Positions 26,752-36,849 of a stretch of DNA of 64,000 nt are shown here, in pieces; the first letter of the stretch is position 1, and each line of letters opens with the position of its first letter. The stretch covers positions 124,001 to 188,000 of the forward strand of contig CAVVGE010000006.1 of the NCBI GenBank assembly GCA_963747735.1, read 5' to 3'. The translations under genes and the position numbers were made by a program. The DNA is from AP-15 sp963747735. GTDB lineage: Bacteria; Pseudomonadota; Alphaproteobacteria; ATCC43930; CGMCC-115725. The notes beneath the pieces are model-generated. The model made no database searches, was not told the DNA's origin, and was given only the letters and a program-made list of their open reading frames with translations.

Positions 26752-27873
26752 TCAGACCGCATACCGCAGGATGGCGGCCAGCTCGCCGCCACCGGGGATG
26801 TCGGCCCGGCGCGCCGCCACCACCCGCGCGCCGGATTTCAGCGCGCGCCGCGCGATCTCGTCGACCACGCCGTAGTTTACAGCATCAGGCTGCTCGGCGA
26901 AGGTGACCGCGCCGTCCTCCTCGGCCACGGTTCCGGGGACGCTCGCATCCATGTCGAAGATCAGCGTATCCACCGCCCCAAAGGTCGCCGCGCGCGCCGT
27001 CTGCGCAATGTCCGCAGTGGCGCGGCCTTGCGGTTCCCGGATCGCGTAGAGTTCGTGAAGCTCGCGGATTTCATCGGCATAGATCTGGTCCAGCACCTGC
27101 CGCGCGGCGGAGGCGAGCACCTGGTCGGGAGTGTGGTCGGCGCTGCCGGCGATTACCTGGCGAGAAACACGGGTATAGCTGCTGACGCCGCGGAAGATCG
27201 ACGCCATCGGCTCCGCCGCCGCAACGATCAGCGGCTGCTCCTGGCCGGCGAGCACCGGGCGCAGCGCCCGGTCGACGACGCGCGCATAGCGGGTCAGCAT
27301 TACATTCTCGCTGGTTCCCTCGCCGCTGCGCATGTCGCCGTCGCGCTCGACGTGGCTGCGCCGTCCGAGCGCCTGATTGAAGTCGCGCGGCAGTCCCGGC
27401 ACCGCAACCTCGTGCGGCGGCAGGTCGGCCGAGACCTCGATCAGCCGCACCGCACCAATGCCGATCGCGAGAACAAAAGCATGGTGCGGGAAGGTCACCG
27501 AGCGAAGCAGCGGCTTCAAGTGGAAGCGGTCGGAGACCTCGACGATATCGGTCAACTTGTTCGGCAGGCGGAAGGTGCGGATTCCCTCGGGTGTCGCGAA
27601 AATCGCCAGGCTGTTGGCCTGCTCAAACCAGAAGGCGTCATCCTCGACCAGCGCCTCGATGCTTTGCTGGATCGACGTGATGCTGCGCTTGGCCGTGCCC
27701 GCTGCTTCCAACTGGGTCACCGCGGTCTTCAGAAGGTTATTCAGCTCGATGCGGGCGGCCTGGGTATGCTGAGTCACGGGCGAGGTGCGCAGATAGATCG
27801 CAACGGCAGGATAGCCGCGAAAGCCGACGAGCTTATCGATCTCGGCTCGGGTCGGAAGGTCGATATGCAGCAT
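26752..27873 (-). CDS. baeRF family protein, possible Balon-type ribosome hibernation factor
   Basis: 373-residue cytoplasmic protein of the bacterial/archaeal eRF1-like (baeRF) group. It starts MLHIDLPTRAEIDKLVGFRG then AVAIYLRTSPVTQ, and the N-terminal domain is followed by a central VLAIGIGAVRLIEVSADLPP segment and a C-terminal domain with TLIFDMDASVPG and an ending ARVVAARRADIPGGGELAAIL, as in archaeal-type release-factor folds. Balon, the cold-shock ribosome hibernation factor of Psychrobacter, belongs to this group. The assignment rests on overall pattern, not on a motif that proves ribosome binding. There are 26 bp between it and the upstream YqhA gene, so outer membrane protein, YqhA protein and this gene form one operon. 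Confidence 0.7.
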   Translation of the reverse strand: MLHIDLPTRAEIDKLVGFRGYPAVAIYLRTSPVTQHTQAARIELNNLLKTAVTQLEAAGTAKRSITSIQQSIEALVEDDAFWFEQANSLAIFATPEGIRTFRLPNKLTDIVEVSDRFHLKPLLRSVTFPHHAFVLAIGIGAVRLIEVSADLPPHEVAVPGLPRDFNQALGRRSHVERDGDMRSGEGTSENVMLTRYARVVDRALRPVLAGQEQPLIVAAAEPMASIFRGVSSYTRVSRQVIAGSADHTPDQVLASAARQVLDQIYADEIRELHELYAIREPQGRATADIAQTARAATFGAVDTLIFDMDASVPGTVAEEDGAVTFAEQPDAVNYGVVDEIARRALKSGARVVAARRADIPGGGELAAILRYAV

Positions 27874-27897
27874 GGGTCGTCCTCCTCGATGGATCCG

Positions 27898-28503
27898 TTA
27901 TTGGTGATCGTTCGGCGACAAACGGTTCATGACCGCGAGCAGCGGGGCGCAGAGGACAAAAGCGATCAGGATGCCGACGCTCCACAGGAGCTCATGATCG
28001 GTTGCCGAGCCGACGTTCATAAAGCTCTCCAGCACGTGGATCGCCGAAATCGCGACGATCGAGGTCAGCAATTTGACCTTGAGCTCGCCAAATCCGATAT
28101 GCCCCATCCATGTCGGTTTGAACTTGTGATGAGCGATTTCGAAACCGGAAATGAAGTTCTCGTAGCAGGCCAGCATGACCATCAGCACCAAGCTGGCGAC
28201 CAGCGAGATATCGATCAGCGACAGTACGCTCGTGATCACTTCAGTGCTGCCCGAGGGCAAGGCTGCGAAGATCAGAGCGAAGGTCTTCTCAGTGAATTTG
28301 ATCAGCAGCACGACAAGGCTGATGGCGAGACCGAGATAGAACGGCGCCAGCAGCCAGCGACTGCCGAACAATGTGCGCTCGACGGCGCGCTCGGCAAACG
28401 AGCGCGCCTCATCGAGCGCCCGAGTGGCGATCCCGTCCGGCTCAGCGGGAAACTCTTGATGCGCTGCGTCGCGGACCCCTTTGGCAGCAAGCGAACGCGT
28501 CAA
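27898..28503 (-). CDS. YqhA family (UPF0114) inner-membrane protein
   Basis: About 201 residues with four hydrophobic helices: WLLAPFYLGLAISLVVLLI near residue 40, VITSVLSLIDISLVASLVLM, VKLLTSIVAISAIHVLESF and a C-terminal LLWSVGILIAFVLCAPLLAV. The block ISGFEIAHHKFKPTWMGHIG between helices is characteristic of the UPF0114/YqhA family. The start is uncertain: no ATG or GTG fits, and TTG at 28503 overlaps the stop of the upstream outer membrane protein gene, which suggests translational coupling. Family function is unknown, although YqhA-type proteins have been linked to membrane stress. Confidence 0.82.
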   Translation of the reverse strand: MTRSLAAKGVRDAAHQEFPAEPDGIATRALDEARSFAERAVERTLFGSRWLLAPFYLGLAISLVVLLIKFTEKTFALIFAALPSGSTEVITSVLSLIDISLVASLVLMVMLACYENFISGFEIAHHKFKPTWMGHIGFGELKVKLLTSIVAISAIHVLESFMNVGSATDHELLWSVGILIAFVLCAPLLAVMNRLSPNDHQ

Positions 28504-29531
28504 AACCGCCAACCCGCCTTGAGCACCACCCCGGAGAGCCATTGGCCATAGGCGAAACCCGGCGCGGTCCACCAGTTTTGCTCGTGGAACCCGAGGAGAT
28601 CGACCGCGGGATTGCCGAACATCCGCGCCCCTCTGGGCCCGCCGAGCCAGCTGTCGGGAATGATGTATTCGAGGACTGCGACCGGCTCCACGGTGACGTC
28701 GCGCTGGCTGATCCCGTCGAGCGCGTTGAACCAGCGGCGGGTGACCGGCAGCGCGAAGCTCGCGTTCCATTGCTCGGAAATGACCCAGGACGCCGACGGG
28801 TTGAAGACCAGCGCTTGCGAGCCGGGTGCGGGATTGCGAAAGCGCTGCTGCGCCGAGAGGCTGAAGCCGAAAGACCAGACGGTCGCCGCGGAGCTGTCGC
28901 CGGAGGCCGACAGGCGATGGAAGGAGCCGTCGAAATTGAATACCTTGTCCACCCCCAGGTTCAAATCCTGCCGGGTGGCAAAATTGTTGGCGAGCGTCGG
29001 CTCGAAATCCATCCGCGGGACATACGAAAAGAACGGCGAGAAGGCTTGGTCGTCGCCGGGCGGTACGTATTGCAGCCGCGCCGAGCTGCGGAAAAAATCG
29101 ACGCTGGCGGCGTTGGCGCCGGGGTATCTTTCAAATTCGAGGCCGGCCGCGCCGGAGAGCCGCAGTGGCGTGCCGAACAGCTGGCTCGCCCAGCCGAGGC
29201 GCGCGACCGGGCTGCCCTGGAACGATTGCGGGCCGCCCGAGCCGCGGAACTCGGGGTTCGAGTTGCCCAAGAGCGGGGCGAGCGCGTTGAAGGTGAATTG
29301 TGGCGTGCGCGCCGCCTGCTCGAGCCCCGGTGCGGTTGCGAAGACATTGTCCTGCAGCACCGGCGTCTTGTAGTTGGGGGTCGCCAGGATCGCATCGATC
29401 AGCCCCGCATCGTCGCCCAGCCCGGCGTTGCCGCCCAGCCGCGCCACCGCGGGCCGTTCCGCCGCGATCGCACCGGCAGTCAGCGCGGCGGCGATCAGGA
29501 CGCGCGACCGCGATACGCCCACCGAAAACAT
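28500..29531 (-). CDS. Outer membrane beta-barrel protein of unknown function
   Basis: 343 residues from the ATG at 29531, which opens a signal peptide (MFSVGVSRSRVLIAAALTAG); the frame further upstream runs into repeat-like sequence. The mature protein has alternating hydrophobic/polar strands (LRLSGAAGLEFERYPG, DFFRSSARLQYVPPG, QWNASFALPVTRRWF) and ends with Trp-Arg-Phe, a good BAM recognition signature. A porin-like or transport-channel role is possible, but no family motif is seen. It is the first gene of a three-gene block with the YqhA and baeRF proteins. An IS110 relative lies about 330 bp upstream. Confidence 0.75.
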   Translation of the reverse strand: MFSVGVSRSRVLIAAALTAGAIAAERPAVARLGGNAGLGDDAGLIDAILATPNYKTPVLQDNVFATAPGLEQAARTPQFTFNALAPLLGNSNPEFRGSGGPQSFQGSPVARLGWASQLFGTPLRLSGAAGLEFERYPGANAASVDFFRSSARLQYVPPGDDQAFSPFFSYVPRMDFEPTLANNFATRQDLNLGVDKVFNFDGSFHRLSASGDSSAATVWSFGFSLSAQQRFRNPAPGSQALVFNPSASWVISEQWNASFALPVTRRWFNALDGISQRDVTVEPVAVLEYIIPDSWLGGPRGARMFGNPAVDLLGFHEQNWWTAPGFAYGQWLSGVVLKAGWRF

Positions 29532-29856
29532 CCTTCCGGGTTTGCCGCGGGCGCTTGGCCGACCCGCCGCGGATGAAACCCGCGCAACCGCTGCCGCGGC
29601 CGAAGAACCTGTCAGGAAGTTCAGATGGGCTCGATTGCCGCCCCGCATCCTTCGAGACGCGCTCCTGCGGGCGGCTCCTTGTATCTCTGTTTCATCGCAT
29701 CGCAGGCGTAAAGTCGGTGTTGCGGTGGCGGATGGGAGCCCCCAGGCTCTTAGGGTCGATCAGCCCGCTTCTGAGCGCGGTGCCGCATCCGCAGCTTCTC
29801 TCAGCCCGAACAGTCGCCGGGGCCGCCAGGCGAGCCCGCATGCGCAAGGACGGGAC

Positions 29857-30783
29857 ATGGAGCATTTTGTTGGGATCGATGTGGCGAAGGACCGGCTCGA
29901 CGTGCATCTGCGACCGAGCGGAGAGACCTTCGCCGTCGCGCGACGGCGAAGGTCTGGCACAGTTGGTCGAGCGGTTGCAGGCTCTCCTCCCCCGGCTGGT
30001 GGTGATGGAGGCTACCGGCGGACACGAGACGGTGGTGGCCAGCGCGGTGGGCGCCGCGCAGCTTCCCTTGGCAGTGATCAATCCCCGCCAGATCCGCGAG
30101 TTCGCCCGCGCCACCGGCAAGCTGGCCAAGACCGATCGGATCGACGCCGCGGTGATCGCCCATTTTGCCGAGACGGTGCGACCGCCGGCCCGGCCAATTG
30201 CCGATACCCAGGCGCTCGCCTTGGGCGAATTGGTGGCGCGCCGGCGCCAGGTCATCGAGATGATGGTCGCCGAACGCAACCGCCGTCGGATGGCCACCCA
30301 GCGCCGGGTGATCAAGGCGATCGCGCGTCATCTCGCCCTCTTGCAGGCCGAACTCTCCGAACTCGAAGGCGACATCGACGGCGCGATCCGCAACAGCCCA
30401 GCCTGGCGGGCCGACGCCGATCTCCTGAAGAGTGTGCCCGGTGTCGGCCCGGCCACCCTGCGCACCCTGATCGCCGAACTGCCCGAACTGGGCACCCTCT
30501 CGCGCCGCAAAATCGCCGCCCTGGTCGGAGTCGCGCCGATCAACCGCGACAGCGGCACACTGCGCGGGCGCCGCACCATAGCCGGCGGCCGCGCCACCGG
30601 GCGCGCCGCCCTCTTCATGGCCGCCTTGGTCGCCAGCCGCAGGAACCCAGTCATCGCGCCCTATTACGACAAGCTCAAAGCCGCCGGCAAAACCGGCAAG
30701 CAAGCGCTCACCGCCTGCATCCGAAAGCTCTCGTCATCCTCAATGCAATCCTGAGAGACCGCAAACCATGGCAACCCGCTTGA
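29857..30783 (+). pseudogene. IS110 family transposase, two frameshifts
   Basis: DEDD-type transposase of the IS110 group. It starts MEHFVGIDVAKDRLDVHLRP. The frame then slips near 29945, inside a 32 bp perfect palindrome, after which LVVMEATGGHETVVASAV, LPLAVINPRQIREFARATGK and LAKTDRIDAAVIA follow. The transposase_20 part is normal (LKSVPGVGPATLRTLIAELP then LGTLSRRKIAALVGVAPIN). A second slip near 30733 returns to the first frame for the expected end ALVILNAILRDRKPW. As read the gene cannot make a full protein. IS110 elements lack terminal inverted repeats, so the element ends were not mapped. Confidence 0.88.
29924..29955. repeat. 32 bp perfect palindrome inside the IS110 transposase gene
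   Basis: The centre CCGTCGCGCGACGG is extended by matching arms on both sides to 32 bp without mismatch, with no loop. It coincides with the first frameshift of the transposase. If the ancestral gene had one more CG at the centre the reading frame would be intact. Confidence 0.9.
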
Positions 30784-30825
30784 CCAACAAGACAGTCGCT
30801 CAGGATGAGAGTCCCACCGTATCAA

Positions 30826-30893
30826 GGGTTTGGCCTCACCCTGAGGAGGCCCGCAAGGCCGTCTCGAAGGGGTCCGAGGGGCACGGCATTTTT
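30826..30893. repeat. Dispersed repeat of the CTCACCCTGAGGAGGCCC type
   Basis: GGCCTCACCCTGAGGAGGCC followed by GGCCGTCTCGAAGG resembles the intergenic repeat common in Rhizobiales, with an inverted CTCA..TGAG core. It occupies the gap between the IS110 copy and the PLDc_N/SHOCT gene. Assigned by resemblance only. Confidence 0.45.
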
Positions 30894-30908
30894 CAGCAGC
30901 CTGCCAGG

Positions 30909-31289
30909 CTATTCCACGATCCGCGCGCGCAGCCGCTGATATTCCTGGTTGGAGAGCGCGTTCGAATTCTTCAGCCGTTCGAGCTTTTCGAGCTCGTCGG
31001 CAGGGCTGAATCCGACCACCCGGCGAAGCTGATCGCGCGCTTCCTCGGCCCGCTGATTTTGCCGTTCGGCCATGCCGCGGTGCTGCGAGATCAAGTAGAT
31101 GAACACCCCAAAATAGGGGATCACGATCAGCACAATCACCCAAAACATCTTGCCCAAGCCAGACACGTCCCGTCGCCGGAACAGGTCGCCGAACACCGTG
31201 ATCAGCAACCAGAACCACAGGACAAAGATAAATATCGAAAAAACGTCGGTCAGAAAATTAGGGAAAGTGAAGCCACCCGAAAACAACAT
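30909..31289 (-). CDS. PLDc_N domain protein with SHOCT tail
   Basis: 126-residue membrane protein. The N-terminal half has two transmembrane helices (FSIFIFVLWFWLLITVFGDLF and MFWVIVLIVIPYFGVFIYLI) separated by the typical FRRRDVSGLGK loop of the phospholipase-D nuclease N-terminal (PLDc_N) domain. The C-terminus EKLERLKNSNALSNQEYQRL is a SHOCT oligomerisation motif. Such small proteins are probably membrane regulators; no catalytic PLD domain is present. The start at 31289 is the only ATG that keeps helix 1 intact. It lies just downstream of the decayed AraC regulator. Confidence 0.88.
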   Translation of the reverse strand: MLFSGGFTFPNFLTDVFSIFIFVLWFWLLITVFGDLFRRRDVSGLGKMFWVIVLIVIPYFGVFIYLISQHRGMAERQNQRAEEARDQLRRVVGFSPADELEKLERLKNSNALSNQEYQRLRARIVE

Positions 31290-31337
31290 GTCAGCTCTCC
31301 GCTTGCATGACCGGGGCGCCTCGCACCCGCCGGCAAA

Positions 31338-32326
31338 TCAATTTGCGGTCCTTCCAGGCGATTGCCGAGCTCCGGCAAATGCTGCCTGCAACGCCGCTTC
31401 ATTGGTCTCGTCGAACGGGGCGCGCAGCACCGCACCCGCGGACGCGCGCAACGCCGCCAGAACCTTGTCGGTCGTCGCCGCGCGAAATCCTCGGCGATCG
31501 TCGCGTTGCCGGCAGGGTCGATCAGCGCCCGGTTCGCCTCCGCCAGCCGAGCGCGCTGGATGTGTAGCGGGCCGCGCCGCCTTTGTCGTCGAGCAGCCGG
31601 TAGAGGCTCGATCGCGACATGCCGACAAGCCGGGATAGCGTCTTCGGACCAAGGAGTGGCGAGCGCAGGTGCTTGTGCACCACGCGCCGCACGGCGCTCC
31701 ATGCGGCCGACATCGATCTGCGGCCCGGCGATCGCGACGCGCTCGACCGATGGCGCCACCGCAGCTGCGACCATCGCACGGGCGGCGTCCGCCAGCCCGG
31801 GCATATCCTCGTGCGTCAGCGCCGGCAAGCGTTGCTCGAGAGCGAGCAGCCAGTCGCCGAGCAGATGCCCGAGCGGCGTGTCGAGAGCGAGACCACAGGC
31901 CGCGTCGAGCACGGACGCCACGTCGTGGCACGCGTCGCGCGACAAAAACAGCTGCAACCGGTCGATATGGGTCCGCCAGTGCTCGAACGCCTCGCCCATC
32001 GACCACAGAAACGGCACCCGCGGCGGCACATCGAGCGCGGCCCGCGCCGTGCTGATGTGGTGCGCTCCGCGCGGGCAATAGCTCAGCACCCAATGATCGA
32101 CCGGCTCGCGCCTGAGGCTGGCCTGGTCGCGCACGACATGCGACGGCGCCGCGACGGTGCGCGTCATGGCCAGCCCGCCGAGCCGCCACAGGCAGTTCTC
32201 GGCCGCAAACCCGGCTTCGGGCTGCCGGTCGGGGATGACGTCGAGGACCGGGCTGAACCAGGCGCGCCAGGCTTCAAACTGATCGCGGCGCGGCAGCGGC
32301 TGCGTCACAAAGCTGAGGGGGGTCAT
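31338..32326 (-). pseudogene. AraC family transcriptional regulator, multiply frameshifted
   Basis: AraC-binding-like regulator. The N-terminal sensor part is intact from MTPLSFVTQPLPRRDQFEAW through LSYCPRGAHHI and FLWSMGEAFEHWRTHIDRLQ to about 31690. The frame then moves: VRRVVHKHLRSPLL and LSRLVGMSRSSLYRLLDDKG, the first DNA-binding helix-turn-helix, lie in a second frame. IQRARLAEANRALIDPAGNA and the following residues lie back in the first frame. Further slips may follow near 31500. At least two frameshifts make this a probable pseudogene unless the assembly is at fault. The end coordinate is approximate. Confidence 0.75.
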
Positions 32327-32679
32327 GAGTTTGCGAATCCCCGCATCCGATTTTTCAAATGACTGCGCGCACGATGCCGGCGCCGAACGCGTTCGACGTC
32401 TCGAACGTGCGACCACCGCCCCCAATGTTCTATCGGTTGTTTTCGCCGAGATGCTGCAAAGCGGCAATCCCCGGTCGAGGGCCGCTGACGGCAATTACCT
32501 GAAAAATCGCGTATTTGTCAACCCGCGTTGGCTGGTGCTTTCTGGCGTTGCCGCCGGCGGCGCACCCCGGCTCCGGGCGCTGCCGATACGGCAGGCGCGA
32601 CGATTGGAGCGATTGTTGCGCCTTGGTCGCCTGGACGGGAGCGCCGCGCAAGCACCCTTGGGGCGCATTCGGGAGCGGT
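32327..32679. other. Intergenic region, 353 bp
   Basis: The region lies between the start of the AraC pseudogene and the stop of the P-type ATPase gene. Open frames here lack ribosome-binding sites and look like shadows. I see no repeat, hairpin or conserved block in it. Confidence 0.5.
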
Positions 32680-35401
32680 TCAGGCAGTCTTTCCGATCAA
32701 CGCCGGAGCGGCGCGAGCCGGTCGGGCCAGGCGGATGATCAGCTTTTCCGCTTCGACGACCAGGAAGAACACGAAGCCGCCCAAAATCAGCCAGGGCCAA
32801 ATTGCCAGCGGGACCGCCGCCGTCTCAAACAGCTCCTGGAACGGCGGCGTGTAGGTGAACAAGAGCTGCAGGACGATGACGGCAGCTATGCCCATCCCCA
32901 GATATTTGTTGCCGAGATGGGCCTTGGGCGACAGCGACAAGTCGAGCTTGTAGCGGCTGTTGAGCAGATAAAAAATCTGGCCGATCACCAGCGTGTTGAC
33001 CGCGACCGAACGGGCGAGGTCGTCCGGTGCGTCCTGCGCTTTCATCCGGAAGAACGCGCCGAGGGTCAGGACCAGCAGCGCCAGCCCGACAAAGACCACA
33101 CGCCAAATCCCGAAACCGTCGATGATCGGCCGGTCGACGGCGCGCGGCGATCGTCGCATCACATCGAGCTCGTGCGGCTCGAACGAAATGACGAGCCCCA
33201 GCGCCACCGAGGTCACCATGTTGACCCACAGGATTTGCGGCGCGGTGATCGGCGCGGTGAAGCCGAAAAAGATCGCGACCATGATGACCAATGCCTGCGC
33301 GACGTTGGTCGGCAGCATAAAAAGCATCGCCTTTTCAATATTGTTGTAGACGGTGCGCCCTTCCTTCACGGCGGCGGTGATCGACGCGAAATTGTCGTCG
33401 GCGAGCACCATCTCGGCCGCCTCCTTGGTGACCTCGGTGCCCTTGATCCCCATGGCCACGCCGATATCGGCCTTCTTCAGCGAAGGGGCGTCGTTGACGC
33501 CGTCGCCGGTCATTGCCACGATTTGGCGGTTCGCCTGGATCGCCTTGACGAGCCGTAATTTGTGCTCCGGGCTGGCGCGGGCGAAGACATCGACATCGCG
33601 CACCCGGTCCTGCAAGGCCGCGCTGTCCATCTCCTCGATCTCCGCGCCGGTGATCGCGGTTTTCCCGTCACCGATCCCGAGCATCCTGGCGATCGCGGCC
33701 GCGGTTATCTTGTGATCGCCGGTGATCATCGTCACCCGGATGCCGCCGGCATGGCACTCGCTCACGGCTTCTATTGCTTCTTTGCGAGGCGGATCGAGCA
33801 AGCCGATGAGCCCGAGCAGAACCAGGTTCTTGGGAAGGTCCGCCGGACCGAGGTTCCCCGCCTCGACTCCGGGATCTTCGAGCCACGCCAAACCCAGCAC
33901 GCGCTCGCCCTGGGCCGCCAACTCGTCCGATGCCCTCTCGAAATGGCTGCGATCGATCGGCGCCGTGTGCTCGCCGCTGGTCGCCTGCCGATCGCAATGA
34001 TCGAGGATCACCTCGGGCGCCCCCTTGACCAGCAGAAATTGGCTGCCGGCGGTGTCCTTGTGCAAGGTCGCCATAAAGCGGTGCTCGGATTCGAACGGGA
34101 TCGCATCGATCCTCGGATAAGCCTCCCGCTCGGCTTGCCGCTCGATGCCGATCTTGCCGGCGAACGGGTAGAGCGCCCCCTCGGTCGGGTCGCCCTCGAC
34201 CTTCCAGGCGCCGTCCTCGCGATGCAATTGCGCATCGTTGCACAGCGCCCCGACCCGACCCATCAGCGCCAGCACCGGGCCCGCCGCCGCAGGTGCGCCG
34301 TCTTTCAGCACTTGGCCGTCGGGGGCATAGCCGTCGCCGGTGATCTTGTAGCCCGCCCCGGCGGTGACGGCCGAGACCACCATCATTTCCATCAGGGTCA
34401 AGGTCCCCGTTTTGTCGGAGCAGATGCGCGAGACCGAGCCCAAGGTTTCGACCGCCGGCAGCCGGCGGATGATGGCGTGGCGCTGGGCCATGCGCTGCAC
34501 CCCGATCGCGAGGGTAACGGTGATCAGCGCCGGCAGCCCCTCCGGGATCACCGAGACGGCGATGCTGACGACGGCCTGAAAAATGGCGATGAAATCCATC
34601 CCCTGGACCCATCGGCCATAGGCGAAGACGACCACCGCCACGACCGCGATCACGCCCGTGATCGCGTAGCCGAATTTCTTGATCTGGCGCAGCAGCGGCG
34701 TTTCGAGCGCGCTGACCCCTTCCATCAGCTGGTTGATGCGGCCGAGCTCGGTGCTGCTGCCGGTGGCGACGACAATTCCCTTGCCGCGGCCCGACGAGAC
34801 CAGCGTCCCGGAAAACGCCATCCCCTCGCGATCGCCGACCGTCGCCCGCTCGCCGACCGCCTGGGTGGTCTTGTCGATCGGCACCGACTCTCCGGTCAGC
34901 GCCGCCTCCTCGGTGCGCAGGTTCTTGACCTCGACCAGACGCAAATCGGCCGGGACGCGGTCGCCCAATTCGAGCAGCACGACGATCGCCCGGCACCAGC
35001 TCCTCGGCTGCGATCAGCCGGGTCTCGCCGCCGCGCACCGCGCGGGCTTCGGCCGAGAGCATGTTGCGGATCGAATCGAGCGCTTTTTCGGCCTTGCCTT
35101 CCTGCAGGAAGCCGAGCAGCGCGTTGATCAGCACAACGCCCAGGATGACCGCGGCGTCGAGCCACAGCCCGACCATCAGCTTTACAAAGCCGGCGCCAAG
35201 CAGCACGTAGACGAGGATATTGTTGAGCTGGCCGAAAAACTGGGCTAACGGGCCGCGTTTCTTCCCCTCCGGCAGGCGGTTGGGCCCGTATTCGGCAAGC
35301 CGCCGCGCCGCTTCGGCCGGCTCCAGTCCCGTTGCCGGCTCTGTCTTCAGCCGGCTGATTGCTTCATCCGCCGGGACAGCATGCCATGGTACGGCTTCCA
35401 T
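32680..35401 (-). pseudogene. Cation-transporting P-type ATPase (P2-type), single frameshift
   Basis: About 905-residue Ca2+-ATPase-like pump of the P2 group. It starts MEAVPWHAVPADEAISRLKT with the cation-ATPase N-terminal domain, then M1/M2 (NNILVYVLLGAGFVKLMVGL). The actuator domain begins with IAAEELVPGD; here, near 34985, the frame steps one base and continues VLLELGDRVPADLRLVEVKN and LTGESVP. After that all hallmarks are intact: PEGLP in M4, phosphorylated Asp in CSDKTGTLT, KGAPEVILDHCD, and hinge MTGDGVNDAPSLKKADIGVA. M6 carries NMVTSVALGL in place of the NLVTD of true SERCA-type pumps, so the ion is uncertain. It would be inactive if the frameshift is genuine. Confidence 0.88.
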
Positions 35402-35667
35402 TGGCGATCTCCTCGCGATGCGGAATGGTAGTGGTGGCGGTGGGGGCGGTCCAGCGGTTCGGCGTGCAGCAGTTGCAGAATGGGACGGAGAGCAGCGCCG
35501 TGGGACGCACGCCACTTCTTCGGGTTTCTTGGCGCCGCTAAAATGGCTTATGCCGCTAAGCTGCCTTATGCTCCCTTATATTGAGCTTAGCGGGGGACCT
35601 GCGATGAAGGCCAGGGCCGGCGAGAGCTGCCAGCGCCTGATTGCATCGGCCACAAAGGCCGGCTGAC

Positions 35668-36849
35668 GTGAGCGACGCGATCCTCGTCCTCAATGCCGGA
35701 TCGTCGAGCCTCAAGTTCACCGAGTTTCTGGTGGGCGCCGGCGAAGCGCTCGAAGCGTACGCCAGCGGCAGCCTGGAGGAGCTTAACGGCCGCGCGCGCT
35801 TTCGCGCCCGAGATGCGAGCGGCGCTGTCGTGGGCGAGCACGAGTGGAGCGACGAGGCGCCCCCGCAGCACGCCGGCGCGCTCGAATTCCTGTTCGAGTG
35901 GCTTCAATCCTACGCGAGCGCTTCCGAGCTCGCGGCGGTCGGCCACCGCGTCGTGCATGGTGGCGCGGACTACGCCGCGCCGGTACGGGTAGACCCGACA
36001 GTGCTCGCCAAGCTCGACCAGCTCGTCCCGCTCGCACCGCTGCACCAGCCGCACAACCTGCTGCCGATCCGCGTCATCGCCGAACGGCGGCCCGGCCTTG
36101 CCCAGGTGGCCTGCTTCGACACCGCGTTTCATCAAACCGCACCGGCACTCTCACGTGCCTTCGCGCTGCCGCCCTCGATCACCGAGCGCGGGGTGCGGCG
36201 CTACGGCTTCCACGGCCTGTCATACGAGTATATCGCGAACACGCTGCCGGAACAGGATGCGCGCGCGGCGGCCGGCAAGACCGTGGTGCTGCACCTCGGC
36301 AACGGCGCGAGCATGTGCGCCATCAGCGGCGGCAGGAGCGTGGCGACGACGATGGGCTTCACCGCCCTCGACGGTCTGCCGATGGGGACGCGGAGCGGCA
36401 ATCTCGACCCCGGGGTGATCCTGTACCTGATGCAGGCGCTCGGCATGGAAGGCCGGGCGATCGAGTCCCTCCTCTATAATGAATCGGGCCTGCTTGGCGT
36501 GTCGGGCGTTTCCAGCGACATGCGCCAGCTCCTCGACAGCCCCGACCCGCGGGCGAAGCTTGCGATCGACCTCTTCGTCTATCGCATCGGGCGCGAGCTC
36601 GGCTCGTTGGCCGCGGCGCTCGGCGGCCTCGACGCGATCGTCTTCACTGCCGGCATCGGCGAGCGGGCCGCCGCCATACGCGAAGCGGTGTGCCGGCAGG
36701 CGGCATGGCTGGGCGTCGAAATCGATGCGGCAGCGAACGCCCGCCACGGACCGCGCATCAGCACCGCACCCAGTCGCACTGCGGCATGGGTGATTCCAAC
36801 CAACGAAGAATTGATGATCGCAAGGCACACGCGGGCACTGATCCGCTAG
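35668..36849 (+). CDS. ackA: Acetate kinase
   Basis: 393-residue acetate (or propionate) kinase converting acetyl phosphate and ADP to acetate and ATP. GTG at 35668 gives the usual start VSDAILVLNAGSSSLKF. Family signatures are complete: GHRVVHGG, the ADP/acetate site FDTAFHQTAP, RYGFHGLSYEYIA, HLGNGASMCAI, DGLPMGTRSGNLDPG, and IVFTAGIGERAAAIR. No phosphotransacetylase gene follows. In related genomes a phosphoketolase or Pta gene is often next to it. The frame continues beyond the stop as a remnant of an SLC13 permease. Confidence 0.95.
   Translation: MSDAILVLNAGSSSLKFTEFLVGAGEALEAYASGSLEELNGRARFRARDASGAVVGEHEWSDEAPPQHAGALEFLFEWLQSYASASELAAVGHRVVHGGADYAAPVRVDPTVLAKLDQLVPLAPLHQPHNLLPIRVIAERRPGLAQVACFDTAFHQTAPALSRAFALPPSITERGVRRYGFHGLSYEYIANTLPEQDARAAAGKTVVLHLGNGASMCAISGGRSVATTMGFTALDGLPMGTRSGNLDPGVILYLMQALGMEGRAIESLLYNESGLLGVSGVSSDMRQLLDSPDPRAKLAIDLFVYRIGRELGSLAAALGGLDAIVFTAGIGERAAAIREAVCRQAAWLGVEIDAAANARHGPRISTAPSRTAAWVIPTNEELMIARHTRALIR

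Noticed and set aside
35604..35666. A 20-codon frame just before ackA (MKARAGESCQRLIASATKAG)
   Set aside because: Too short and without similarity; it may be leader DNA or the tail of a lost gene, and nothing decides.
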